A stretch of DNA of 64,000 bases from Pseudomonas sp. MRSN 12121. GTDB taxonomy: Bacteria; Pseudomonadota; Gammaproteobacteria; Pseudomonadales; Pseudomonadaceae. Of the stretch, positions 26,240 to 33,890 are shown one piece after another. Numbering within the stretch: the stretch's first letter is position 1; every line of letters starts with the position of its first letter. Location: assembly GCF_000931465.1 (NCBI RefSeq), contig NZ_CP010892.1:5603388-5667387 (forward strand). The letters run 5' to 3'. Both the position numbers and the translations under genes were made by a program. The notes below the pieces were generated by a model. The model searched no databases. It had not been told where the DNA came from and saw only the letters and a program-made list of their open reading frames with translations.

Positions 26240-27540
26240 GGCTGGCCCAGGGCGCTGCGCGCGGGGGTAGGTTCATGGGCGTCTTGCGGGGTGTCGAGGT
26301 GCCGTTGATGGGCACGCTCGTGGGCCGCGATGGGCGCCGGCAGCACCCGCTGGCGCAACAGCCGGACTTTCCCGGCGTGGTCCAGCGGCTCCCACCAGTC
26401 CAGCTTGTGGGCCAGGGTGTCGAAGCGACGCAGCATCAGCAGCACGAACAGGTCGAACACGCTGAGGTCGCGAAACACCATGGAGCCCGCGGCGGCCAGT
26501 TCCGGCTTGAGCCGTTCGAACAGCGCCGGGCTCTCCGACCAGTGGCCGATGGCCCAGTGGTGGTGGCAGGCGTGGTAGCCCTCGTTGAAGCTGTTGACCG
26601 GGGTTTCCAGCAGGGTGACGGTGTTGTACATCCAGTCGCGCGGGTCTTGCTGGCCGCCGTAGAAGGCATGCTGGCTCCAGTGGATGACGCCCATCAGGAA
26701 ATTGCTCGCGCACCAGGGCACCAGCATGTAGAGCACGGCGATCGGCAGGCTGTAGAGCGCCAGCGCGACGAACAGCCCGACGTGCACCAGGTTGCCCATG
26801 ACCATGGCCCGCGCCTGGCTGCGCTTGTGCTTGCTCTTGAAGTACAGCCAGGGCGAGACCATGAACTGCTGGTACATCACCTCGCGCACCATGTACACGG
26901 CGAAATCCCAGGCGCTGGCGTGGTTGTAGCGCGCGGTGGCGTAGACATCCAGCGGCCCGGCGTTCTCCCGGTGGTGCTGTTGCAAGTGCGCCGCCGCGTG
27001 GGGGATCAGGCCCATGGGAATGGCGAAGAACATGTACAGGAAAGAGTTGCCGACCCAGCGATCGAGCAGGCTCGAACGCTTGAAGATGCCGCCGGGCACA
27101 TGGCCTTCCTGGTGCATGGCACTGAAGGAACGGACGAAGCCGCGAATGTTCGGCCCATAGACGCAGGCATAGAACAGCAGCACCAGCAGCCAGGAGATTT
27201 CCTTGAGCCACAGCTGGGCGATGAACACCGGCCCGGCGGTCAGGCCCAGGCTGATGGCGGCGGCCAGGATCGGCTCGTCGCGCGGGTCCTTGAGCAGCCG
27301 GTCGGCCAGGGGCTGCAACAACCGGTGATACGCCCGGACCAGCCAGCCGCTCAGCGCGCTCACGCCCGGCAGCCGCGCCAGCAGCCAGCGCCCAGCGTGC
27401 AGGCTGTAGGACAGGGTCAGGATCACGGCGATGGCCGCGGTGTTGAACACCAGCAGCACGCCGAACAGGGGAATGGCCAGGCAGTGAAACCCGCGACCGA
27501 CGTTGGCCGGCCGCTGCGGATAGAGAAAATCGCTACTCAT
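26236..27540 (-). CDS. Membrane fatty-acid desaturase/hydroxylase (second of three)
   Basis: A 434-residue integral-membrane protein with histidine boxes HQEGH, HLQQHH and HACHHH, spaced as in the membrane di-iron desaturase/hydroxylase superfamily. There are long hydrophobic stretches before and after the boxes (IPLFGVLLVFNTAAIAVIL) and a hydrophilic C-terminal tail rich in His and Pro. It belongs to a different branch from the 24225 desaturase, so a different reaction (a second double bond, acetylenation or hydroxylation) is plausible. It is coupled to the reductase by a 4-base overlap. Confidence 0.85.
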   Translation of the reverse strand: MSSDFLYPQRPANVGRGFHCLAIPLFGVLLVFNTAAIAVILTLSYSLHAGRWLLARLPGVSALSGWLVRAYHRLLQPLADRLLKDPRDEPILAAAISLGLTAGPVFIAQLWLKEISWLLVLLFYACVYGPNIRGFVRSFSAMHQEGHVPGGIFKRSSLLDRWVGNSFLYMFFAIPMGLIPHAAAHLQQHHRENAGPLDVYATARYNHASAWDFAVYMVREVMYQQFMVSPWLYFKSKHKRSQARAMVMGNLVHVGLFVALALYSLPIAVLYMLVPWCASNFLMGVIHWSQHAFYGGQQDPRDWMYNTVTLLETPVNSFNEGYHACHHHWAIGHWSESPALFERLKPELAAAGSMVFRDLSVFDLFVLLMLRRFDTLAHKLDWWEPLDHAGKVRLLRQRVLPAPIAAHERAHQRHLDTPQDAHEPTPARSALGQP

Positions 27541-27619
27541 GCTTCTACTCCATTAGGCATGTTGCCGGTGCCGCAGGCGACGCCGGGGCGCCGCGCCTGC
27601 GACCGCGGTAGCAGGCGAA

Positions 27620-28756
27620 TCAGACGCTGTAGGACTCGCGCAGGAACTGCGCCAGCATCGGCGTGGCGGCGCTGCGGGAGATCGGGTGGAAGCAGATCGC
27701 CCGGGAGGCCGCCAGCAGGTAGGCCACCTCGTCGGAGGCGATGAACTCCATGCCGCCCAGCAGCTCGACGCTGAGGTTGGTCGAGCGCTCGATCGCCGCC
27801 TGCACCAGGAAGCGGGTGCACAGCGCCTTGTTGTAGGTGTTCATCGGCGTGTCCTGCTGGGCCTGCAATTCGCCGGCGGTGCCGATCAGCGCCTGGTGGG
27901 CGCCTTCCAGTTCGATGCCCAGCAGGGCCAGTTGCGCAGGATCCGCGAAGGGCTTGCGCAACAGCCGCTCGACCAGTGCCGAAGCCACGCCCAGGTAGCT
28001 GCCACCCACCATCAGCTGGAACCAGCTCAGGCCGTTGAGCGAGGTTTCCATGGCGGTGGCGGCCACCTCCGCGCTGTCGGCGCCATCGGCCAGGAGCATG
28101 CGCTCGCTGGGCACGAACACGCCGTTGAACACCAGTTCGTTGCTGTCGGTGGCGCGCAGTACCCTGGCGTTCCAGAAGGGTTCGCGGGTGACGTTGCTGC
28201 CGTCGGAGAAGACCACGGCAAAGCCCTGGCTGACGCTGCCGTCGTCCTGCTCGCAGGCGACGCCGACCACGATCACGTCCATGTGGTGGCTCATGGTGCA
28301 AGGCTTCTTGCTGCCGTCGAGGACGAAGCCGCCCTCCACCGGCCGCGCCTTGACGCTGGCGTTGAAGATCTGCGAACCCGGCTTGCCCTCGGCGAAGGCC
28401 GAGGCGATCAGCAACTGGTTCTGGGTGATGCCCCACAGCAGTTCTTCCGCCGCCGGGATCAGCCCGCCCAGTTGCACGATGGTGGCGATGGTGTGGTGGT
28501 GCATGGTCATCATCACCGCCAGGGACGGGCACAGCGAACCGATGGCCCGCAGGATCTCCACGGTTTCCTCCGGCGAGGCGCCGAGGCCGCCGTAGGTCTC
28601 GGGGATGATCAGGCCGGCGGCGCGGTAATCGCGAAACAGCGCGCAGAGCTCGGCCGGCTCGGCCTGTTCCAGGGCGCTCAGGCCACGTTCGCGCAGGGCG
28701 GCGAGCAAGCCTGGCAGGTACTTCTCGGTGGCGTTGCGGGCGTTGTGCATCGACAT
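27620..28756 (-). CDS. Acyl-CoA dehydrogenase-family flavoenzyme
   Basis: A 378-residue acyl-CoA dehydrogenase-type protein: helical N-terminal domain with PETYGGLGASPEE, middle beta domain with LDGSKKPCTMSHH, and C-terminal helical domain with STNLSVELLGGMEFIASDEVAYLLAASRAI. Such enzymes desaturate the alpha-beta bond of acyl thioesters using FAD. In gene clusters with a dedicated carrier protein they often act on acyl-ACP. It follows the aminotransferase-reductase by 28 bp with a good AAGGAG site and precedes desaturase two by about 80 bp. Confidence 0.88.
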   Translation of the reverse strand: MSMHNARNATEKYLPGLLAALRERGLSALEQAEPAELCALFRDYRAAGLIIPETYGGLGASPEETVEILRAIGSLCPSLAVMMTMHHHTIATIVQLGGLIPAAEELLWGITQNQLLIASAFAEGKPGSQIFNASVKARPVEGGFVLDGSKKPCTMSHHMDVIVVGVACEQDDGSVSQGFAVVFSDGSNVTREPFWNARVLRATDSNELVFNGVFVPSERMLLADGADSAEVAATAMETSLNGLSWFQLMVGGSYLGVASALVERLLRKPFADPAQLALLGIELEGAHQALIGTAGELQAQQDTPMNTYNKALCTRFLVQAAIERSTNLSVELLGGMEFIASDEVAYLLAASRAICFHPISRSAATPMLAQFLRESYSV

Positions 28757-28784
28757 GGTGGGGACTCCTTTCTCGTGGTCAGGG

Positions 28785-31397
28785 TTAACCGGCTTTTTCG
28801 ATCAACTGCTCCACCGCGGGGGCGAAACCGAAGGCTCGGGCCAGGTCGAAAATCGCTTCGGCATCCGCCAGCGGCGGGCGCTTGCCGATGCTGTAGTCGC
28901 GCCGCAGGCCGGCCATGGTCAGGACCATGGTTTCGGCCAGGCAGCTGAAGGTCACGCCGGTGGGCAGGCCGGTGAGGTTCTGCTGGCCGAAGCGCTGGCC
29001 GCGGTCGGGCAGGTGGATCAGGCCGCCTTCGATCACCGTGACGTCCGGGCGCAGCATCAGCGTGGCGTGGCCGATGTCCGGCGGCTGCGCGCAGTCGCAG
29101 ATGATCGCGTTGTGGTGCAGCGCCACCGGGTCGATGAAGGCCGAACCGTTGGAGGTGGCCGAAAGCACCGCCTCCAGGCGCGGCAACCAGCTCGCCAGGT
29201 CGGCGGTGATCACCAGCGGCGGCTGCGCCTGGGGCTTGCTGCGAGCCAGGACATCGACGCTGTCGAACAGCGCGCGCAACTGGTTTTCGTCGTTCAGGTC
29301 GCGGTCCAGCAACTGCTCGACGCTGGCCAGGCTCGGTAACAACAGCACCAGGCTCTTGGCGATGCCGCTGCTGTGGCCGCCCTGGATCTGCAACAGGGCA
29401 TCGCGATACAGCTCGCCGGCCACCAGCCGCAGCTCGTCCATCGCCCCGCGATTGGCGGCGTTGCCGAGCAGCACCAGGTGTTCGCAGAAGCGTCCCAGGC
29501 GCAGGCTGGCCAGGCGCCCCACCGAACCGTAGGCGCCGATCACCCCGGTCAGGCGCTTGGCCAGCGGCGCGCCGCGGTTGGCGCAGGTGCTCAGCAACGC
29601 ATCGACGCCGACCATGGCGGTCAGGCTGTTGCCGGTGGTGGTGTGGAAACGCGGGTTGACGACGTCCAGGCCGGCGCTGGAAATCACCGAGGTGTAGGCC
29701 CCCAGCCCGACGAAATCCACCTCCAGCCCGGCGACGCTGTCCAGGTAGTTGGCCAGCAGCTTGCGCCGCTTGCCCAGGCTCAGGCGCATCAGGTCGCGTG
29801 GCAGCAGCAGGCTGCCGACCAGCCAGCCTTCGACGTAGTCGCCGGCATCGTTGTAGACCCGCCGCGCGTGGTAGGACACGCCGGCGTCGAGGTCGGGCTT
29901 GGCCCATTCGGAGAAGTCGTCGAGCCAGCCCTGCATGAAGGTCTTTTCCGCCGCCGACAGCCCCAGGCCGTCCACCACGCTGTCGCCGTTGACGCTCTCG
30001 GCGGTGGTCGGGTGCAGCAGGAAGGCGAAGCGTCCCAGGCAGCGTCCGCCGCTGCGCAGTTTGCCGGGCGCGCTCCAGGGGCTCAGGGCGCCCCGTGGCC
30101 CGGCGTAGCCATGGGCCTCGAGGATCAAGCGGTGTTGCTGGTCGTGCACCACCAACTCCGCCACCGCCTCAAGGCCTTCGAGCAGCACGTCGATATCGGC
30201 GCGCTCGATGCACAGTGGCGGCTGGATGCGCAGCACATTGCCTTCGGTGAGGGTCGGCAGGCAGTACACCCCATGCCGGCTTTTCAGATAGCCGCAGACG
30301 ATCGGCACCAGGGCGCCGAAGGCACTGGCCAGGGACAGGGTGTAGAGGCGCTCGCCGCTCCAGCGACGGAATTTCAGGCCGAGCATCAGGCCGCGACCGT
30401 CTAGGCTTTCGAACACCTCGGGATAGTTGCGCACCAGGCGCGACAAGCCGGCGTGCAGGTAGGCGCCCTGCTCTGCCGCGTGCTTGAGCAGCGCCCCGTC
30501 GTTGGCCGTGAGCTGGTCGAGCACCGCCAGGCCGATGGTGGCGCTGAAGCCGTTCACGGCGAAAGTGGAACTGTGATGGCGATCGAAATCGCGGCTCCAG
30601 CACTGCTCGCCGTAGATGCACGCACCGATGGCCGCGACCCCGCCGCCCAGGGCCTTGGCCAGCAGCACCACGTCCGGTTCCAGGCCGTGGGCGGTGGCGG
30701 CGAACAGCTCGCCGGTGCGCCCCAGGCCGGTCTGGATTTCATCGAGCACGAACAGCGTGCCGTACTGCCGGCAGAGCTGCTGCGCCGCCAGCAGGTAGCC
30801 GGGCGGCGGCGTGATCATGCCCGCCTCGCCCTGCACCGCCTCGACGAAAAAGGCCGCGGCGCGACGGCCCTTGAGTTGTTCTTCGAGGGCCTGCAGGTCG
30901 CCATAGGGCACATGGCTGAAACCCTCGGCGCGGATCTGGAACGGCTCGCGATAGATGGCCTTGCCGGTGACCGCCACCGCGCCCTGGGTCTTGCCGTGGA
31001 AGCCGGTCAGGGTGCCGATCACCTGCTCGCGCTGGGTCGCGGCGCGGCACAGCTTGATCGCCGCTTCGACCGTCTCCGCACCGCTGGTGGTGAAGGTCAC
31101 TTTCGAATGCGTGCCCGGCGCCAGCTCGATCAGGCGCCGCGCCAACGCTTCGGCGGCGGGGTTGATCAGCGGCTGGATCAGCGAAGGCTGGCCGCTGGCG
31201 AGGAACGCCTGGATCGCCTCGGTGACCGGTGCCGCGCCATAACCGAAAGGCACCGCGCCGAACTGGCCGACGAAGTCGATCAGGGTCTGGCCGCTGGCGG
31301 TCTCGATACGCGTGCCCTGGGCACGCACCACCGTCTCGTTGAGGCCGACGAACTCCAGCAGTTCCTGGCGGGTGACATTGAGCAGCGAATCAGCCAT
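28785..31397 (-). CDS. Fused class III aminotransferase / acyl-ACP reductase
   Basis: An 870-residue two-part enzyme. Residues about 1-430 are a class III aminotransferase: TTSGAETVEAAIKL, GFHGKTQGA, VLDEIQTGLGRTG (Asp219) and LLAKALGGGVAAIGA (PLP Lys248). Residues about 460-870 match cyanobacterial long-chain acyl-ACP reductase: FVGLGAYTSV, TTTGNSLTAM, nucleotide motif GVIGAYGSVGR (618-628) and FSCLAETMVL, whose Cys819 aligns with the catalytic Cys of that family (FACFAESMLL). Together they would reduce an acyl-ACP to an aldehyde and aminate it, giving a fatty amine. The gene overlaps acpP-like by 8 bases and has a GGAGGTGA site. Domain calls are by recognition; the net reaction is inference. 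Confidence 0.88.
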   Translation of the reverse strand: MADSLLNVTRQELLEFVGLNETVVRAQGTRIETASGQTLIDFVGQFGAVPFGYGAAPVTEAIQAFLASGQPSLIQPLINPAAEALARRLIELAPGTHSKVTFTTSGAETVEAAIKLCRAATQREQVIGTLTGFHGKTQGAVAVTGKAIYREPFQIRAEGFSHVPYGDLQALEEQLKGRRAAAFFVEAVQGEAGMITPPPGYLLAAQQLCRQYGTLFVLDEIQTGLGRTGELFAATAHGLEPDVVLLAKALGGGVAAIGACIYGEQCWSRDFDRHHSSTFAVNGFSATIGLAVLDQLTANDGALLKHAAEQGAYLHAGLSRLVRNYPEVFESLDGRGLMLGLKFRRWSGERLYTLSLASAFGALVPIVCGYLKSRHGVYCLPTLTEGNVLRIQPPLCIERADIDVLLEGLEAVAELVVHDQQHRLILEAHGYAGPRGALSPWSAPGKLRSGGRCLGRFAFLLHPTTAESVNGDSVVDGLGLSAAEKTFMQGWLDDFSEWAKPDLDAGVSYHARRVYNDAGDYVEGWLVGSLLLPRDLMRLSLGKRRKLLANYLDSVAGLEVDFVGLGAYTSVISSAGLDVVNPRFHTTTGNSLTAMVGVDALLSTCANRGAPLAKRLTGVIGAYGSVGRLASLRLGRFCEHLVLLGNAANRGAMDELRLVAGELYRDALLQIQGGHSSGIAKSLVLLLPSLASVEQLLDRDLNDENQLRALFDSVDVLARSKPQAQPPLVITADLASWLPRLEAVLSATSNGSAFIDPVALHHNAIICDCAQPPDIGHATLMLRPDVTVIEGGLIHLPDRGQRFGQQNLTGLPTGVTFSCLAETMVLTMAGLRRDYSIGKRPPLADAEAIFDLARAFGFAPAVEQLIEKAG

Positions 31398-31668
31398 GGC
31401 TCACCTCCGCCAGGGCCTGCAGCGCGCCCTGGTTGATGACGCCGTACAGGTGCTGGCTGACCTTGCGCACGGTGTCGTGCTGGTAGGCCAGCTCGGGGTC
31501 CAGGGAGATGCCGAAACGGTCCTCGAACTCGGCGGACATCCCGACGATCAGCACCGAGTCGACGCCCATTTCATGGAACGAACGCTCGACATCCAGCGAC
31601 CCGGAATCGACCTCCAGCAGGCTGGCCAGGGTCTCGGTCACGGCAAAGGTTATTTCGTCTATGTGCAC
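31390..31668 (-). CDS. Free-standing acyl carrier protein
   Basis: A 92-residue carrier protein with the phosphopantetheine site MGVDSVLIV (Ser38). It uses a GTG start with GGGAGG six bases before it. It overlaps the aminotransferase-reductase start, making it the first gene of the operon running down to about 21672. It probably receives a fatty acyl group from the acyl-AMP ligase at 33887 and carries it through desaturation and final reduction. Confidence 0.92.
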   Translation of the reverse strand: MHIDEITFAVTETLASLLEVDSGSLDVERSFHEMGVDSVLIVGMSAEFEDRFGISLDPELAYQHDTVRKVSQHLYGVINQGALQALAEVSHG

Positions 31669-31915
31669 AGTCGCCTCCCAGCGTATTCCGCTTCCTTTGC
31701 ATGGCCGTTGGCCCGCGCCACCCGAGCTGAAAAGCCGCGGAGAACGCTTGGACAGGCGTCTTGATGCAAACGCGTTTTGAGTGTGGATGGCCGCGGCAGG
31801 GCGGCCATTTGCTACACCCAGATGCTCGGCGCGATGGGGCCTGCGCTCAATACTCCGTAAGGAGTAGCGGCGGGCCGCAAGGCGTCACGGGATGGCACAC
31901 GCAGCACATAACTCT
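31669..31915 (-). promoter_or_regulatory. Leader and promoter region of the carrier-protein operon
   Basis: About 250 bp without a gene, between the carrier-protein start and a REP pair. It includes the operator candidate at 31851-31866. If that site sits near -42, transcription would start around 31816 and leave an untranslated leader near 150 bases. No clear -10 was assigned. Confidence 0.45.
31851..31866 (-). promoter_or_regulatory. Putative operator of the amine locus, copy 1
   Basis: TACTCC-GTAA-GGAGTA, a perfect 6-bp inverted repeat with a 4-base centre, upstream of the carrier-protein operon. A close variant occurs at 35838, upstream of the acyl-AMP ligase. I did not notice another close copy in the window, and the LuxR-type regulator encoded between them is the natural candidate to bind both. 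Confidence 0.6.
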
Positions 31916-32033
31916 GTAGCCGCTGCCGAGCCCCGGCGAGGCTGCGATCGACCCCGAAGGGGGCGCAGGATCCTGATACCGCCGGAGGACCTGCGGTCCT
32001 ATCGCAGCCTCGCTAAGGCTCGGCAGCGGCTAC
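31916..32033. repeat. REP pair (BIME-like), arms pointing inward
   Basis: The left arm begins GTAGCCGCTGCCGAGCC and ends GGCTGCGATCG. The right arm, 32001-32033, is its near-perfect reverse complement. The last bases of the right arm supply the TAG stop (32030-32032) of the DUF6124-like gene on the minus strand. Related pairs are at 32824 and 51155. Confidence 0.8.
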
Positions 32034-32416
32034 GGGGAGCGGCGGGGGCTTGCCGACCCGTCGAGCAATGCATCCACCACGGCGCGCGCCATTTCCACCG
32101 AGTGGATCATCGACCAGATCAGACCGCGCTCCACGCCGCTGGCCCGTTCGGTGATCTCGTCGGAGACCTCCTCGGCCGCCTTGAGCAGGATCGACACATG
32201 CACCAGCGCCTCCTCGGCATTGACGCCCTCGCGCACGGCAAACAGCGAATCGCGGCCCACCGCATGCCCCGCGGTGGAGCCCAGGGACTGCAAGAGAAGC
32301 CCCTCCCCCGAACCCTTGGCCAGGGAATGCAGGACCGCCTTGTTCGTCAGGTCATGTTCTGGATTGCGACGTGCAGAAAGAAGAGAAACAGGTGGATCGG
32401 GGACGAGCTTTTTCAT
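32030..32416 (-). CDS. DUF6124-family protein
   Basis: A 128-residue protein from the ATG at 32416 (MKKLVPDPPVSLL). The opening and the helical core (NAEEALVHVSILLKAAEEVSDEI, MIHSVEMARAVVDALL) match a small family (DUF6124/DUF3077 type) found in many copies in Pseudomonas and of unknown function. Its stop codon lies inside the neighbouring REP arm, so its C-terminal tail (SASPRRSP) may have been altered by REP insertion. It lies between the two transcription units of the amine locus but has no obvious link to them. Confidence 0.8.
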   Translation of the reverse strand: MKKLVPDPPVSLLSARRNPEHDLTNKAVLHSLAKGSGEGLLLQSLGSTAGHAVGRDSLFAVREGVNAEEALVHVSILLKAAEEVSDEITERASGVERGLIWSMIHSVEMARAVVDALLDGSASPRRSP

Positions 32417-33020
32417 GGTGGATCCTCTTGGAATGGAGCCACCACCGACCGCTGCTAAACGAATAAGGGTGGCAGCTATACGCGGGTTAGCAGACCGGTC
32501 CAAGAATTCCGGCGCACCCAAGGGTGCCCCACGCATAGCCGCCATGACAGCAACCGAAATAACTGGTTGAGTTGAGCGCAATACCTGCGTGACTTGGAAG
32601 CGAGCTGCTAAACCCGATCACCGAAAATTCAGTGACGAACCCGAGGCTAGACAGCGCCCTTCCCAGACACAAGCGGCCCAGAGCTTCTCGGAAAAGCCCT
32701 ACGAAAGAAAGCGAAGCGCCTCACTTTCAGACAGCGTCCTACAAGGCAAAACCTGTCTCATCCCAACAATCTGATCGCAAGCAAGCTCGCCCCTACACAA
32801 GGTCCCGATCTACCCGCGATCCTGTAGCCGCTGCCGAGCCCTAGCGAGGCTGCGATAGGACCGAAGGTCCTCCAGCGATTTCAAAATCCTGCGCCCGCTT
32901 CGCGGTCGATCGCAGCCTCGCTAGGGCTCGACAGCGGCTACAAAGGCGCACGCGACCGGAAAGCGCCGAGCCCCGTCAGCACTGTGGGATGGTTACTGGA
33001 TAAACGGCAGGCAGGCGCCC
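32417..33020. other. 604-bp intergenic stretch with one REP pair
   Basis: No convincing gene is visible between the DUF6124-like gene and the LuxR-type gene. It contains the promoter side of the DUF6124-like gene and the REP pair at 32824-32941. The base composition around 32560-32780 is more AT-rich than the flanks. Confidence 0.5.
32824..32941. repeat. REP pair (BIME-like), arms pointing inward
   Basis: The left arm 32824-32857 (GTAGCCGCTGCCGAGCCC...) and right arm 32909-32941 (ATCGCAGCCTCGCTAGGG...) are inverted copies of the same element as at 31916, in the same orientation. It lies just downstream of the LuxR-type gene. Confidence 0.8.
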
Positions 33021-33890
33021 TCACTCGTCGCAGAACAACGCCGCGATCTGCGCCCGACTCGACGCCTGGAGCTTGAAGAAGATGTTCTGCAGATGGGTCT
33101 TCACGGTCTTGTCGCTGATGCCGAGGATCTGACCAATCTCCCAGTTGGTCTTGCCTCGGGCCACCCAACGCGAAATCTCCGCTTCGCGGCCGGACAGCAC
33201 GGATAACAGTTGATGGTTCGGCCCCGGGTTGTGGCGCAGCAGCTTGCTGCCCAGCGCCCGGTTCAGGGCGATGTGCAGGTAGGGCGCAAAGACCATCATG
33301 CGCATCTTGCTTTCATGGGCCACGGTGGCCGAGATGTTGTGAAAGAAATAGCCGGTGAAGGTATTGCGGTGCAGCCCGGGCAACAGCGTCCAGCCCAGAT
33401 TGCGGATCCCGTGTTCGCGAAAGATCTTCGCCCACACCTGGTCCGCCGAATTGCCCAGGCGCTCCACCGTGGTGAACTTGGGGCGCCCGCAATGCTCGAT
33501 GGGGTCGATGCCCAGCGGCGGGATCATGCCGTCGCGGCCGACGATGGCCTTGATCAGGCTGTCGGACACCGTGTCCGGATGGATCAGGTGGGAAAAGAAC
33601 ACCCGGTGCGCGCGGACCCGGCCGCTGGCGAACACGAAGTTCTCGCACGGCAGGATCTGCGGCAGCGCCAGCTGGGTCTGCTGCGTCAGCTCGGCGATGC
33701 TGCGCGCCGAGGTGATGGAGTTGAGCACGCTGGTCAGTTGCAGGCGCTGCTGGCTGTCGGTGGGCGGCAGCGCCAGCACCGTCCGCGGGCGGCTGGCCAG
33801 TTCCAGCCGCGGCTCGCAGAAGGCCGGCTGGGCGAACAGCAGCGCCGCGGGTTTGTGCGCATGCACCGGGCCGATCGATAGGCTAGTCAT
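33021..33890 (-). CDS. LuxR-type regulator of the amine locus (non-AHL N-terminus)
   Basis: A 289-residue regulator from the ATG at 33890. The C-terminal LuxR/GerE helix-turn-helix is clear: LSGREAEISRWVARGKTN, GISDKTVKTHLQNIFFKL. The N-terminal ~200 residues do not show the tryptophan, tyrosine and aspartate pattern of acyl-homoserine-lactone-binding domains, so the signal is unknown. The ATG overlaps the TGA of the acyl-AMP ligase gene (ATGA), so the regulator is co-translated with the pathway's first enzyme, consistent with positive feedback. It is the likely binder of the 16-bp repeats at 31851 and 35838. Confidence 0.88.
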   Translation of the reverse strand: MTSLSIGPVHAHKPAALLFAQPAFCEPRLELASRPRTVLALPPTDSQQRLQLTSVLNSITSARSIAELTQQTQLALPQILPCENFVFASGRVRAHRVFFSHLIHPDTVSDSLIKAIVGRDGMIPPLGIDPIEHCGRPKFTTVERLGNSADQVWAKIFREHGIRNLGWTLLPGLHRNTFTGYFFHNISATVAHESKMRMMVFAPYLHIALNRALGSKLLRHNPGPNHQLLSVLSGREAEISRWVARGKTNWEIGQILGISDKTVKTHLQNIFFKLQASSRAQIAALFCDE

